Assembly: GCF_000719555.1 (NCBI RefSeq)
Contig: NZ_JOGX01000001.1
Span: 1-64,000, forward strand
Length of the DNA: 64,000 nt
From: Streptomyces sp. NRRL F-5727
GTDB taxonomy: Bacteria; Actinomycetota; Actinomycetes; Streptomycetales; Streptomycetaceae
Reading direction: 5' to 3'
Below, piece by piece: positions 24,900 to 33,862 of the stretch. Positions within the stretch are counted from its first letter, which is position 1. The number at the start of each line of letters is the position of its first letter. The position numbers and the translations under genes are program-made. The notes beneath the pieces were generated by a model. The model did not search any database. It saw only the letters and a program-made list of their open reading frames with translations, and was not told where the DNA came from.

Positions 24900-25463
24900 G
24901 TGAACAGGGTGGGGTGGGCTGTCGTCTATACGGCGGCGGTGACGATCGGAGTGGCCGGTTGCGGGGGCGATGCCATCGATCGGAATGTGAACGGGACGTC
25001 TGCGGCTACCTCCGCTCCGGTTTCAGCGAGGCCGGAGGACTCCGGTCCGATCACCAAGGCCAAGATGCGCCTGGTGCTCGACGGCATCACCAGGGATGTC
25101 GGGGCGCCGCCGAGCGATCCGGAAGCGGCCTCGATGCCGGAGTCGTCCAAGTACTCGCTGGCTGCGTGTTTCGTCACTTACAAGGGGTTCGACACAGCCG
25201 CCTCCACGCTGGACGTGGACCGGACCAATGCCCTGGCGGCCGCGTTGACTGGCCGTGGGTGGACAGAGGTCAAGAAGCGCAATGAGCGAAGGGCACCGGA
25301 CGGCACAGTCGATGTGGTGGGGGCGGTGTTCAAGAAGCGCGGCTGGACCGTAGTCATGGAGTACCGCCTGTTCTCCGACAACCGAACGCTCAGTCTGAAC
25401 GCCTACGATGATGCCTGCGTCAAGAAGGTCCGGGCGGCTGAGGACGCCACGTCCTCCAACTGA
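24900..25463 (+). CDS. Putative secreted lipoprotein, IS passenger gene
   Basis: A 187-residue protein with a lipoprotein signal: a short basic start (NRVGWAVV), a hydrophobic core, then the lipobox VAGC before GGDA. The mature part begins with a Ser/Thr/Ala-rich linker and has two Cys (AACFVTY and DDACVKK) that could form a disulfide. GTG 24900 was chosen because AAGGGG lies 6 bases upstream; the ATG at 24894 abuts that site and is too close. It would be anchored on the outer face of the membrane. No known domain is recognised. It sits inside the terminal repeats of an IS5-type unit. Confidence 0.75.
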   Translation: MNRVGWAVVYTAAVTIGVAGCGGDAIDRNVNGTSAATSAPVSARPEDSGPITKAKMRLVLDGITRDVGAPPSDPEAASMPESSKYSLAACFVTYKGFDTAASTLDVDRTNALAAALTGRGWTEVKKRNERRAPDGTVDVVGAVFKKRGWTVVMEYRLFSDNRTLSLNAYDDACVKKVRAAEDATSSN

Positions 25464-25799
25464 TGGAGCCTGGCGCGGGCGACGGCGCCCCGCGCCTGCC
25501 GTCGCCCGCAGGCAGACGATGTGTTGGTCTCGTTGCTCACCCTCACGTCATGATCGGCCGGACAAGTCCTATCTAAACCCGCCTCGACCAGAACGAGGAA
25601 CAGCCAGGGGCGAGCGCGGCGATGGGGCACCCATGGACGCTCTATCTCTATCGGGGTGAACGAATTCAGACACGGATTCCCTCAACGCAACCAAGAGTCG
25701 ATTACGTTCTGTAGTCGGTCGAAGACTCGCTCGAAGGCTGTGCTGCGCGGCTCTCCGTGCGCGAGAATGCTCGGCATGACGACTTGAAGAGCATCGGCC

Positions 25800-26173
25800 G
25801 GGCGACAGTATCGGCGAAAGGTCGGGAGCTGGGACACGGTTCCCGACGGCGATCGACGCGTCTGCGCCGCCTGCGGAGCGCCAGCCGTTCGTACCAGTAT
25901 CGCTTCCATCCTCGCGAGTCCCCGATGTTCGAGCGGTGCATCGGACTCGCCTGGTGTCCCACGTGCCGGATCTACTCCGGCAACATGGTGCACATCCCAC
26001 GGCGGCGCGTCCTGGTCGACCTCCTCGCATCTCTTCCTCCTGAGCAGCGAGAACGGCTTCTGCGTTCGGAGACGCGAGTGATCGAATTCCTGGACCGCCA
26101 GATGCAAGGCACCAGAGGTGAGCGCCTGCGGCTGGCCGCGCCCGTGGTACGGGAACCGGAAGAAGGCTGCTGA
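25800..26173 (+). pseudogene. Conserved Streptomyces hypothetical protein, frameshifted
   Basis: The C-terminal part is well preserved: RYQYRF-like YQYRFHPRESPMFERCIGLA, then WCPTCRIYSGNMVHIPRRRV and LLASLPPEQRERLLRSETRV. Upstream, another frame gives DGDRRVCAACGAP, the expected N-terminal CxxC of this protein type. The two CxxC motifs (CAAC and CPTC) would make a zinc-ribbon-like module. The frame change lies near 25880. It could be a sequencing error. Confidence 0.55.
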
Positions 26174-26524
26174 GGGGCCGTCATGCGCCGGGCTGTTCGC
26201 AGAATGCAGGTCCCAGAAGGGAGTCCGTCCCGGTTCTAAGCGAGAACGGGCGCGGGGAGCAGTCCTGTCGCCGGTGCGTCAGTTGAACGGCGCCGACAGC
26301 TCGTCCGCCGCCTTGGCGATGGTCTTCAAACCGGTGGAGTCCGTCCAGCAGCAGGGACAAGCTGTGAAGCCGCAGCGCCTCGTCGCACTGGTCCGGGCCG
26401 CGGCCCGCTTCGCGCGTGGCACCCTCATCGAGCGATCGGCGGTCCGCGTGGCTTGTACACCAACGACGGCCGTTCGCCGGAAAACCGGTGGCGGGCCCGG
26501 CCAGCCTGTGGTGAAGATCGCGGC
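26174..26524. other. Intergenic, no gene recognised
   Basis: No frame shows family motifs. The last 40 bases are the untranslated region of the GNAT gene. Confidence 0.4.
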
Positions 26525-27082
26525 ATGTCCGACTTCCTGGAGACCAGCCGGCTCGTTCTGCGCGCGTTCACGACGGCCGACACCGACCACCTGCTCGCCC
26601 TGGACAACGACCCCGAGGTCATGCGCTTCATCAACGGAGGTCGCACCACAAGCCGTCAGGCAATCGAGACGCGCGTCCTGCCGCGACTCCTCCAGGACTA
26701 CCCGTGCTGGGAGACCCGCGGATACTGGGCCGCCCAGGAGAAGACCACCAGCACCTTCCTGGGCTGGTTCGAGTTCCGACCGTTGGACGAGCACAGCCCC
26801 GCCGTGGTCGAACTCGGCTACCGCTTGAACCAGGCGGCATGGGGGCACGGCTACGCCACTGAGGGATCCCAGGCCCTGATCCGCAAGGGGTTCACTGACC
26901 TGGAAGTCGAGCGGGTCACGGCGAACACGATGGCCGTCAACACCCGCTCCCGCCGCGTCATGGAGAAGTCGGGCCTGTCCTTCGTCCGGAACTTCACCGG
27001 GGACTGGCCGGAGGCGATCGAAGGCTCCGAACACGGTGAAGTCGAATACGAACTCACGCGGACCGCGTGGGAACAGCGGTAG
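26525..27082 (+). CDS. GNAT-family N-acetyltransferase (RimJ/RimL-like)
   Basis: A 185-residue cytosolic acetyltransferase. It starts MSDFLETSRLVLRAFTTADT, the usual opening of the RimJ/RimL subgroup (TxRLxLRxFTxxD). The acetyl-CoA loop region reads VVELGYRLNQAAWGHGYATE, followed by the conserved N-x-x-S-x-R-V-M-E-K-x-G motif in VNTRSRRVMEKSGLSFVR. ATG 26525 is the natural domain start. Substrate unknown: ribosomal protein N-termini or small amines. Confidence 0.9.
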   Translation: MSDFLETSRLVLRAFTTADTDHLLALDNDPEVMRFINGGRTTSRQAIETRVLPRLLQDYPCWETRGYWAAQEKTTSTFLGWFEFRPLDEHSPAVVELGYRLNQAAWGHGYATEGSQALIRKGFTDLEVERVTANTMAVNTRSRRVMEKSGLSFVRNFTGDWPEAIEGSEHGEVEYELTRTAWEQR

Positions 27083-27508
27083 ACGCAGTCGCCCCAGTAC
27101 ACGACACTCGGCAATCTCGGACCGTCGGCACCATGCCCGCAGGGACAGGTCGCAGACCCTCCCGCACGCGACGGTGATGCTGTTGCGGGGCCGCCCGCGG
27201 CCGCGGGGAACAGCCGGTACTTCGCCCGCGCCTCCGACCCGCGGCTGGTTCTCCTCCCGTACCCGCTCCGGACCGTCGTCCGTCCTCCCGTCCCGCCATC
27301 CGCCTTCCCCTCCTCTCTCCTACCTGAAGGGACGGACCGGCGGACACAGACGTCGGTGTCTGAGCGGTAAGGCTGAGCGGAAATCGCGATCTTGCAGGTC
27401 AGCCGCCGGCGTACCCGCTCTGCTACGGCCCGATCACGCCGGGGTGCGCCGGCGGGGAGAACCGTCCAGATCGCGCGCAGCATCGCGCGGGGAGCGTCGT
27501 TCCGGGTG
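27083..27508. other. No gene recognised
   Basis: A gene-free stretch between convergent genes (GNAT ends on the left, DUF1905 ends on the right). No clear terminator or RNA gene was found. Confidence 0.45.
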
Positions 27509-27778
27509 TCAGGCGTCCAACCGCTCCTCCAGGCGGACGGTCACGGTGTCCCCTTCCTCCTTGCCGATCGCCTTGCGCACTTCCGCCTTCACCGGCAGTT
27601 TGTGCGTGCCGTCCCCCAAGGCCATGAACGAGCTTTCGAACGGATGGCCGTCGACCGTGCCGCGGACCTTCACCAGGCCGCGGGTACCGAAGAACTCCGC
27701 CGACTCGGGCCACACGACGTAGGTCCAGCCGCCCTTGTTCGGGCTCTTCTGCAAGGTCGCGGTGAACTGCTTGTCCAT
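27509..27778 (-). CDS. DUF1905 domain protein
   Basis: An 89-residue protein forming one small beta-barrel of the DUF1905 type: [20 protein letters not shown], then [40 protein letters not shown] and [12 protein letters not shown] 27778 is 16 bases after the VOC gene stop, so the two form an operon. The biochemical role of the family is not established. Confidence 0.9.
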   Translation of the reverse strand: MDKQFTATLQKSPNKGGWTYVVWPESAEFFGTRGLVKVRGTVDGHPFESSFMALGDGTHKLPVKAEVRKAIGKEEGDTVTVRLEERLDA

Positions 27779-27794
27779 CACTGATGCCTCCTGT

Positions 27795-28160
27795 TCACGA
27801 GCTTTCGACGAGGATGAGGTTGTTGCCGTCCGGGTCGCGCACAGCGAACATGGGCGGCGCTGCGGGCCCCATCCGCACGACCTGTGCATCCGTATCGACG
27901 CCGCGTGCGCGCAGGTCCGCGTGGGCGGCGTCGGCGTCCTGTGTCGCAAGGCGGATGCCGGACGGGACGCCTTCGGGAACGAGCGCGACCGTCGTCGTCG
28001 CCCCGGGCGGTGCCACCTCGATCCAGCGCCCGTCGCCGAAGGGCACGTCCCGGCGTAGCTCGAAGCCGAGCTCACCGACGTAGAAGTCGACGGCCTTCTG
28101 CTGGTCGGTGACGCGGATCCCGACCGTGGCCACTTGTGTGATGCGGGTGGTCCTGCTCAT
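27795..28160 (-). CDS. VOC-family (glyoxalase/bleomycin-resistance fold) protein
   Basis: A 121-residue single-module VOC protein. It shows [20 protein letters not shown], then [40 protein letters not shown] and [17 protein letters not shown]. The F-A-V-R-D-P-D-G-N end with the metal-ligand Glu in ILVE is standard. It may act as a dioxygenase, isomerase or drug-binding protein; this cannot be told from sequence. It is the first gene of a two-gene operon with DUF1905. Confidence 0.92.
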   Translation of the reverse strand: MSRTTRITQVATVGIRVTDQQKAVDFYVGELGFELRRDVPFGDGRWIEVAPPGATTTVALVPEGVPSGIRLATQDADAAHADLRARGVDTDAQVVRMGPAAPPMFAVRDPDGNNLILVESS

Positions 28161-28342
28161 CCCGTGCCTCCGCTTCCGGTGGTGTTCACCAGGTAAGACG
28201 GACGCAGGTGGGAAAACTCATCGCGGGCGACGAAGCCCGACCGGACGGGGCTCGTCGATCGGGACAGATCCTGCCTGCTGCGGCACGAGCGTCGGGCCGT
28301 CCGTGTGGACCGTAGGCGGTGGCCGCACACGGCACGGAACGC

Positions 28343-29386
28343 CTACTCCTCCGCCGATGTGGCCGCGAGCGCCGTCCCGAGGCCGGTCCTTGCGTATCGG
28401 ACGACGCGACCTCGGCGGTATCGATCGACCAGCCCCGCCCGCAGCAGAATGCCGAGGTGGTACGACACGGTCGCGCTGCTCCAGCCGGTCCTCCGGCTCA
28501 ACTCGACCGTGGACGCCGGCACGTCGAGCGTGGTCAGCAGCGCGGCCCTGGTCACGCCCACCAGTCCCGCCAGGGCCGATTCCGCCGCGCCGGCCGGACG
28601 TTCCCCGAGAGCGCCGATGCCGCGCGCCCGATAGATCAGCACTGGCGGGTGGGGACGTTCCGCAGCGAACAGCACCGGACCGACATGTGTGGTGGCCGGC
28701 ACGAAGAGCACTCCTTCGTCAGCCCAGTCGACGACGCCGGAGTAGGGGCGCTCCAGGACGAGTTCGGTGCCGGACCACCGCATTCGCTCGCCAAGGTCGT
28801 CGAGCACCGCCGCGGCGCCGTGCGCGGCCATCCGGTCGGCACGGTTGCCGATGTCGGCGTCCAGAACCGCTCGGACCCGTGGCCAGTCCGGCGCGAGTAC
28901 GGACTCGAACAGGGTCGCCATCGCCGCGGCGGCAGCAGTCGCCACAGCGGCACCGCCGTCGCGTGCCACCGTCGCCAGCGCCTGGGGCATCGGGCGCCGC
29001 CACCGCTCGTAGGACGCCTCGCTGCGATGCTGCGCGAGAACGTGGGGCCACACACGCCGACCGCGGATCGCGATGTCGAGCTGGTAGTCGACCTCCTCCC
29101 CCGGGGTCGCCGCGATACGGGCGGCCACCTGCGACATCGACTCGCCGGGGCGCGGCACGGGTGTCAGGAAGTCCGGGGTGTAGCTGTGATCGGCGGGCAC
29201 CAGGGCCTCCAGCAGCGCCCGCTGCCCCGGCGGCAGTACCTGCCGGGCACGGGCATACCACTGCCGTGCGTGAGCAGCCGGATGCCGGCCGCGGTGGCGC
29301 AGCACACCGAGAACCTCCATGGCCGCAGACGTGGCAAAGCGTGACCTGCTCCAAGCCCGTGCGTCCAGCTGCACCCTCATCGCCAT
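28343..29386 (-). CDS. ArsR-like winged-helix regulator (DUF5937-type)
   Basis: A 347-residue regulator with a large N-terminal ligand-type region (MRVQLDARAWSRSRFATSAA ... YTPDFLTPVPRP) and a C-terminal winged helix (TRAALLTTLDVPASTVELSR, then GWSSATVSYHLGILLRAGLV and RGRVVRYARTG). The layout matches the regulator at 62683-63678: N-terminal RFxxSP-like start, a PDFLxPxP motif near residue 65, and the HTH at the end. Start is ATG 29386 or 29380; neither has a strong ribosome-binding site. A palindrome at 29425-29442, upstream and between divergent genes, is the probable self-operator. Confidence 0.85.
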   Translation of the reverse strand: MAMRVQLDARAWSRSRFATSAAMEVLGVLRHRGRHPAAHARQWYARARQVLPPGQRALLEALVPADHSYTPDFLTPVPRPGESMSQVAARIAATPGEEVDYQLDIAIRGRRVWPHVLAQHRSEASYERWRRPMPQALATVARDGGAAVATAAAAAMATLFESVLAPDWPRVRAVLDADIGNRADRMAAHGAAAVLDDLGERMRWSGTELVLERPYSGVVDWADEGVLFVPATTHVGPVLFAAERPHPPVLIYRARGIGALGERPAGAAESALAGLVGVTRAALLTTLDVPASTVELSRRTGWSSATVSYHLGILLRAGLVDRYRRGRVVRYARTGLGTALAATSAEE

Positions 29387-29424
29387 CCCGAGAGTGTCCC
29401 ATCGCCGCCGGGACGGGCCGATGG

Positions 29425-29442
29425 ATTCGAAGGGCTTCGAAT
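29425..29442. promoter_or_regulatory. Palindromic operator between divergent genes
   Basis: ATTCGAAG-GG-CTTCGAAT is a perfect 8-bp inverted repeat with a 2-base spacer. It lies 39 bases upstream of the regulator start and 70 bases upstream of the divergent secreted-protein gene, so it could control both. Confidence 0.65.
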
Positions 29443-29470
29443 GCATGGCAGCCACCGCCGATCCCGCCGG

Positions 29471-29511
29471 ATGGTGAACCGCGACCGTACGACCACGACC
29501 GAGGAGGCGCC

Positions 29512-29515
<4 letters not shown>
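29471..29515 (+). CDS. Possible 14-codon coupled leader ORF
   Basis: ATG GTG AAC ... CCT TGA encodes MVNRDRTTTTEEAP. Its TGA overlaps the TTG start of the next gene (CTTGAG), the arrangement expected for translational coupling. The GAGGAGG ribosome-binding site of the next gene lies inside it. No motif identifies a function, and it may be chance. Confidence 0.3.
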
Positions 29516-30282
<767 letters not shown>

Positions 30283-30529
30283 CACCCGGAACCGAGACAG
30301 CCGCGGCCCCGGCCCCACGGGGACCCCACGGCGCCGTCGTACCGGAGTGCCTGAGGTCCCTGACCTGCAGGGAGACTCGTGTCGACTGCTCCGGGCCGGG
30401 ACCATGAGATGGAATGTCGGATTCTCTCCCTTCTGTGGCGTAAATGGCCCATCCCGGAGCCGATTCCTCCGAGGTACGTTCCACACGCGCCCTGCGCAGC
30501 CGGCGCGGGACGCCGACCAAGGGGGAACC

Positions 30530-30811
30530 ATGACGTTCAAGGCCAAACCACTCGGCATCGCTGCGTCCGCCCTGCTCGGGCTGAGCCTGGTGTTGGGGGG
30601 CGCGAGCACCGCTGCCGCCGACGTCGGGTGCGGCGACGTGTGGGACAGCGAGATCCGTTCGCACGAGGTCACCTTCACGTACGAGGGCGAGTGGGTCTCG
30701 GACGAGGGGGTGACCATGTACCGGTACTCCGGGATGGTCAACGGCAGCGTGCAGAACGCGTACGAGACCTCCTATCAGGGTTCCAGCATGACGCTCAACA
30801 TCCCCTGCTGA
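30530..30811 (+). CDS. Small secreted protein
   Basis: A 93-residue protein with a Sec signal peptide (FKAKPLGIAASALLGLSLVL, cleavage after TAAA). The mature part is about 62 residues, acidic, with Cys near its start (VGCGDVWD) and the final residue Cys (LNIPC), suggesting a disulfide that closes the fold. ATG 30530 follows AGGGGGA. Family not recognised. Confidence 0.75.
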   Translation: MTFKAKPLGIAASALLGLSLVLGGASTAAADVGCGDVWDSEIRSHEVTFTYEGEWVSDEGVTMYRYSGMVNGSVQNAYETSYQGSSMTLNIPC

Positions 30812-31100
30812 CAGCCACGGAGGGCCCTCGCCCGCGGACCTCGGCGAGGTGGCGCGGGCGGCGGGGCGACGGGGCGGCGGGCCGACGAGGCCGACCAGCT
30901 CGATGGCACCGCCCGCCCGCCGTTCCACCCCGCAGGCGCGGGCAGGCTCGGGGATCCGCTTCCCCGCATCCGGGTGCCGGAACAGGACATCGGGGACGAC
31001 TGGCAGGTGATGGCCGCGCGCGCCGCGGAAAGCGCGCTTCTGACATCGCGACACCGGGCGAGCGGGTACGGGCCGATGTCCTGCGCTGAGGCCGGCCGGG

Positions 31101-31127
31101 GGCCCTGCCGCACATGCCGGCAGGGCC
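31101..31127. terminator. Hairpin, possible terminator
   Basis: GGCCCTGCCG (31101-31110) and CGGCAGGGCC (31118-31127) are perfectly complementary with a 7-base loop. It lies 210 bases beyond the end of the minus-strand Hsp20-DUF2267 operon. There is no T-run, as is usual in Streptomyces. Confidence 0.45.
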
Positions 31128-31290
31128 GCACGCCCCGGGATGCAGCCACCACCCCAGCGGGTTCGGCCACCGGCGGGATGCGGTCCACCGGATGTTCGAG
31201 GCTTCCTCGCGTCGTCCCGACCCGACGGCCGTACCCGCGGGCACGGCCGTCGGGCCGGCCTCGGTCACGCCGTACGCCGTACGCCGTCTG

Positions 31291-31320
31291 CACCGCACCG
31301 CACCGCACCGCACCGCACCG
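31291..31320. repeat. Six tandem copies of CACCG
   Basis: A perfect 5-bp repeat, six units, in the intergenic region next to the end of the DUF2267 gene. Confidence 0.9.
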
Positions 31321-31338
31321 AGACTGTCGGCGCCTCGG

Positions 31339-31854
31339 TCAACGGCCGCTCCGTGTCCTCGCGTCCCTGCCGCCTCCGGGCGTGGTCAGGAGTTCCGCCT
31401 TGCCGAAGAGGAGGGCGTAGCCGGGAGGCAGCTGCTGGATCATGCGGTCGGTGAGGTCGGGACCGGCCAGCCGGGCGATCGGGGTGAGGACCGCACCGAC
31501 GTCCCATCTGGTGGTGGCCAGGCTGCCGCCGGTCTGCTGGGCGAGGTCCTTGACGAACTCCCAGCCGGTGAGGGGCGTGGTGACGGGGATCTGCGCGGTG
31601 AGGGTCAGAGCGGCTTCGACGGGCAGCCGGCCGGCGAGGTCGACGCGTTCGTCACCGACGAGTTGCCGTCCCAGCGCCGACAGCACGGAGCGGACCGCGT
31701 CCTCGGCGCGCTCACGGGTCGGGTAGGCGCCCTCGTAGCGGACGCGTTCGAGGAGGGCGGCGTAGGAGGCTCCTTGCCGGATCGCCGCGGACCTGTCGGT
31801 CGGGTACGTGGTGTCGGTGCGGTCCTGGATGGTGGTTTCGGTCTGGAGAGTCAT
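31339..31854 (-). CDS. DUF2267 domain protein
   Basis: A 171-residue protein with one DUF2267 module (about 28-155): YAALLERVRYEGAYPTRERA, then VLSALGRQLVGDERVDLAGR, LPVEAALTLTAQIPVTTPLT and RMIQQLPPGYALLFGKAELL. The module is found next to small heat-shock genes in actinobacteria; its biochemical role is unknown to me. It is the third gene of the Hsp20 operon. A 25-residue polar N-terminal extension precedes the domain. Confidence 0.88.
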   Translation of the reverse strand: MTLQTETTIQDRTDTTYPTDRSAAIRQGASYAALLERVRYEGAYPTRERAEDAVRSVLSALGRQLVGDERVDLAGRLPVEAALTLTAQIPVTTPLTGWEFVKDLAQQTGGSLATTRWDVGAVLTPIARLAGPDLTDRMIQQLPPGYALLFGKAELLTTPGGGRDARTRSGR

Positions 31855-31935
31855 GGGGGTGCAGGTCGCCGTTCTCTTCAGGCCCGGTCGTCGCGGCCGG
31901 GCGGAGCGAACAGGTGTCGGCAGGGCGAGTCGGGT

Positions 31936-32334
31936 TCACCTGGGAAGGTGTGGCCGACCGAAGAGCAGGTCGTAGCCGGGTGGGAGCTGGAGGAGCATCC
32001 GGGCGGTGAGGTCCTCGCCGGCGGCGTCGGCGGTGACGCTGAGCACGGCGCCGACGTCCCACGCCGCCGTCCGTTCGCTGGCCCCCTCGATCCAGGCGGC
32101 GGTCGCCCGTACGAAGCGTTCCGGAGAGAGTGGTTCGGTGGCCTGGAGCGGGTTGAGCAGGATGACGGCGAAGGTCTCGGGGAGGCGGGCGGCGAGCGCG
32201 GCCCGCACGTCACCGACCAGATGGGCGCCGAGGAGGGCCAGTACGACACGGGCGGCGCGTTCGGCCTCGTGCGGCGTGTCGTAGGCGCCGCGCTCCTGCA
32301 CCCGGTCGAGGAACGTCTGCCATGGCAGTCTCAT
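31936..32334 (-). CDS. DUF2267 domain protein
   Basis: A 132-residue protein that is essentially a bare DUF2267 module: MRLPWQTFLDRVQERGAYDT, then VLALLGAHLVGDVRAALAAR, LPETFAVILLNPLQATEPLS and RMLLQLPPGYDLLFGRPHLP. It is a paralogue of the next gene in the operon, so a local duplication is likely. It lies 88 bases after Hsp20. Confidence 0.88.
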   Translation of the reverse strand: MRLPWQTFLDRVQERGAYDTPHEAERAARVVLALLGAHLVGDVRAALAARLPETFAVILLNPLQATEPLSPERFVRATAAWIEGASERTAAWDVGAVLSVTADAAGEDLTARMLLQLPPGYDLLFGRPHLPR

Positions 32335-32422
32335 CGCGACCCCTTGTGTACGCGGGGATGAGCGGGAGCGGAGCGGCGGAGGCGAGAACCGTCGCCCTCC
32401 GCTCCCTGCCTACGGGCGCGGC

Positions 32423-32857
32423 TCAGCCGCTGATCTGCTTGCGGTCGTCGCCGCTGCCGATCGAGATCTTCCGGGGCTTGGCCCGCTCGGCGATCGGGAT
32501 GCGCAGAGTGAGCACGCCCGCGGTGTAGTCCGCGGTGATCTTCTCGGTGTCGAGGGTGTCGGCCAGCATCAGCTGGCGGGAGAAGACGCCGAGGGGCCGC
32601 TCGGACAGTTCCATCTGGACCTCGTCGGACTTCTGGACCGGTCGGCGCTCCGCCTTCACGGTCAGCATGTTCCGTTCGACGTCGATGTCGATCGCGTCGG
32701 GCGCGACACCGGGGAGATCCAGCATGATCACATACGCGTCCCCGTCGCGATAGGCGTCCATCGGGACGGCGGAGGGACGGGACCAGGTGCCGGTCGTACC
32801 CAGCATCTGCTGGGTGAGGCGGTCGAGCTCCCGGAACGGATCGGTGCGCATCAACAT
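32423..32857 (-). CDS. Small heat-shock protein, Hsp20/alpha-crystallin family
   Basis: A 144-residue ATP-independent chaperone that holds unfolded proteins during stress. N-terminal [19 protein letters not shown] is typical of the Hsp18/Hsp16 class. The alpha-crystallin domain spans about 40-135: [20 protein letters not shown], then [28 protein letters not shown] and [20 protein letters not shown], with the G-V-L-T-L-R-I-P motif. ATG 32857 follows GGAGG. It is transcribed away from a dedicated regulator gene, and the shared promoter region contains two dyads. Confidence 0.95.
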   Translation of the reverse strand: MLMRTDPFRELDRLTQQMLGTTGTWSRPSAVPMDAYRDGDAYVIMLDLPGVAPDAIDIDVERNMLTVKAERRPVQKSDEVQMELSERPLGVFSRQLMLADTLDTEKITADYTAGVLTLRIPIAERAKPRKISIGSGDDRKQISG

Positions 32858-32908
32858 GGGAACACCTCCATCGGTTCAGGCAGTGGCTGCCAATGCGCTT
32901 CACCTGAC

Positions 32909-32953
32909 TCCGTTGTAACATGTCAACGGATGGATGACAACTTCAGTGTCATC
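32909..32953. promoter_or_regulatory. Two dyads between hsp20 and the Hsp18-type regulator gene
   Basis: The first is TCCGTTG-N8-CAACGGA (32909-32930) and the second GATGACA-N7-TGTCATC (32933-32953). Both are perfect 7-bp inverted repeats. A TTGACA -35-like element for hsp20 is embedded in the first on the minus strand. They are the obvious candidates for heat-shock repression by the divergent regulator. Confidence 0.6.
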
Positions 32954-32986
32954 GCATGGACGACAGCCGGCCGCAGGAAGAGCGTG

Positions 32987-33637
32987 ATGCCCATGACCGG
33001 AGGCGACGAGCCCGTGAGCTGCCAGGCGGCGCTGGTCGCGCTCGCCGCGATCGACGAGGCCGTCCGCGCGGCGCGATCCGGCGGCACGCCGACCACCCAC
33101 CCGAGCGCCTCCTCCGAAGAGGCGCTCACGGCACTCCTGCTCCTGCGCGAGCTCCGCGAGCAGCTCGCAGGCTGGGAGCCCGGCCTGATCGAAGCCGCCC
33201 GCGACGCGGGCGCCAGCTGGGCCGACCTCGCCACCCCCCTCGGCGTCACCAGCCGGCAGGCCGCAGAACGCCGTTACCTGCGCGTACGCCCCGGCACCCC
33301 TGGCGCCACCCGCGAAGAGCGCGTCCAGGCCACCCGAGACCGCCGCGCGGCCGATCGCACCGTCACCAACTGGGCCCGGGACAACGCCGCCGACCTGCGT
33401 CAGCTCGCCGGGCAGATCACCGCACTCGACGCTCTCCCCGCCGCCCTGCGACGCGACCTCAGCCAGGCCCTCGCGGACGACGACCCGGCCAACCTCCTGT
33501 CCCCCCTCGCCCGCGCGCGCACCGCCCGACCCCCGCTGCCCGCCGGCCTCGCGGAACGAGTCGACACCCTCGCCCGCCGCACCGCGGACCTCCGCAGCGA
33601 GAGCGACCAGCGCCGCTCGGGCACCCAAGGGCCCTGA
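32987..33637 (+). CDS. Hsp18-type transcriptional regulator
   Basis: A 216-residue protein of the kind annotated in Streptomyces as HSP18 transcriptional regulator. It has helical regions (QAALVALAAIDEAVRAARSG and LLLRELREQLAGWEPGLIEA). An HTH follows (AGASWADLATPLGVTSRQAA then ERRYLRVRP), and a coiled C-terminus. ATG 32987 was chosen over the in-frame ATG at 32930 because AGGAAG lies 6 bases upstream and because the upstream start would place the operator dyads inside the gene. It is divergent from hsp20 and presumably represses it in the absence of stress. Confidence 0.8.
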   Translation: MPMTGGDEPVSCQAALVALAAIDEAVRAARSGGTPTTHPSASSEEALTALLLLRELREQLAGWEPGLIEAARDAGASWADLATPLGVTSRQAAERRYLRVRPGTPGATREERVQATRDRRAADRTVTNWARDNAADLRQLAGQITALDALPAALRRDLSQALADDDPANLLSPLARARTARPPLPAGLAERVDTLARRTADLRSESDQRRSGTQGP

Positions 33638-33751
33638 CACGCCGCCTCTGGGCGGGACAGTTCACGCCGACCGGAAACTGCGCGCGGTCACGGCGCCGTC
33701 GAACCGTCGGGCTTCGGCCCGGCGGTGGGCGCGTCGACGGCGCGGAAGCGA

Positions 33752-33774
33752 GGCCCGCCCCCGAAGGGCGGGCC
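33752..33774. terminator. Hairpin terminator
   Basis: GGCCCGCCC (33752-33760) and GGGCGGGCC (33766-33774) pair perfectly with loop CCGAA. It lies between the convergent Hsp18-type regulator and DeoR genes. A near-direct repeat (TGCGGGCGGGCGTC) follows twice at about 33786 and 33810. Confidence 0.75.
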
Positions 33775-33862
33775 CCGGGTGCCTGACTGCGGGCGGGCGT
33801 CCTCCTGCGTGCGGGCGGGCGTCTTCCCGCGGCCGCTGCGAGGTCGGTGCCACCGCCGTCGG

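Larger units (their letters stand above)
23623..25569 (+). mobile_element. IS5-type unit with perfect 21-bp ends carrying a lipoprotein gene
   Basis: The left end (23623-23643, starting GGACTTGTCCGGCCGAT) and the right end (25549-25569) are exact inverted repeats over 21 bp. Both are flanked by TA (23621-23622 and 25570-25571), the target duplication used by several IS5 subgroups. The unit is 1,947 bp, about twice the size of a simple element. Inside lie a frameshifted transposase (23671-24609), a short minus-strand ORF, and an intact lipoprotein gene (24900-25463). This is the form of an IS carrying passenger genes. Transposition would need transposase supplied elsewhere. Confidence 0.8.
30812..31338. 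other. Gene-free stretch with a hairpin and short tandem repeats
   Basis: No coding-like frame with known motifs on either strand. It contains a 10-bp perfect hairpin at 31101-31127 and six CACCG units at 31291-31320 preceded by GTACGCC repeats. Confidence 0.5.

Noticed and set aside
31291..31320. Short tandem CACCG repeats considered as a CRISPR or iteron origin
   Set aside because: Units are 5 bp with no spacers, no cas genes and no replication gene nearby.
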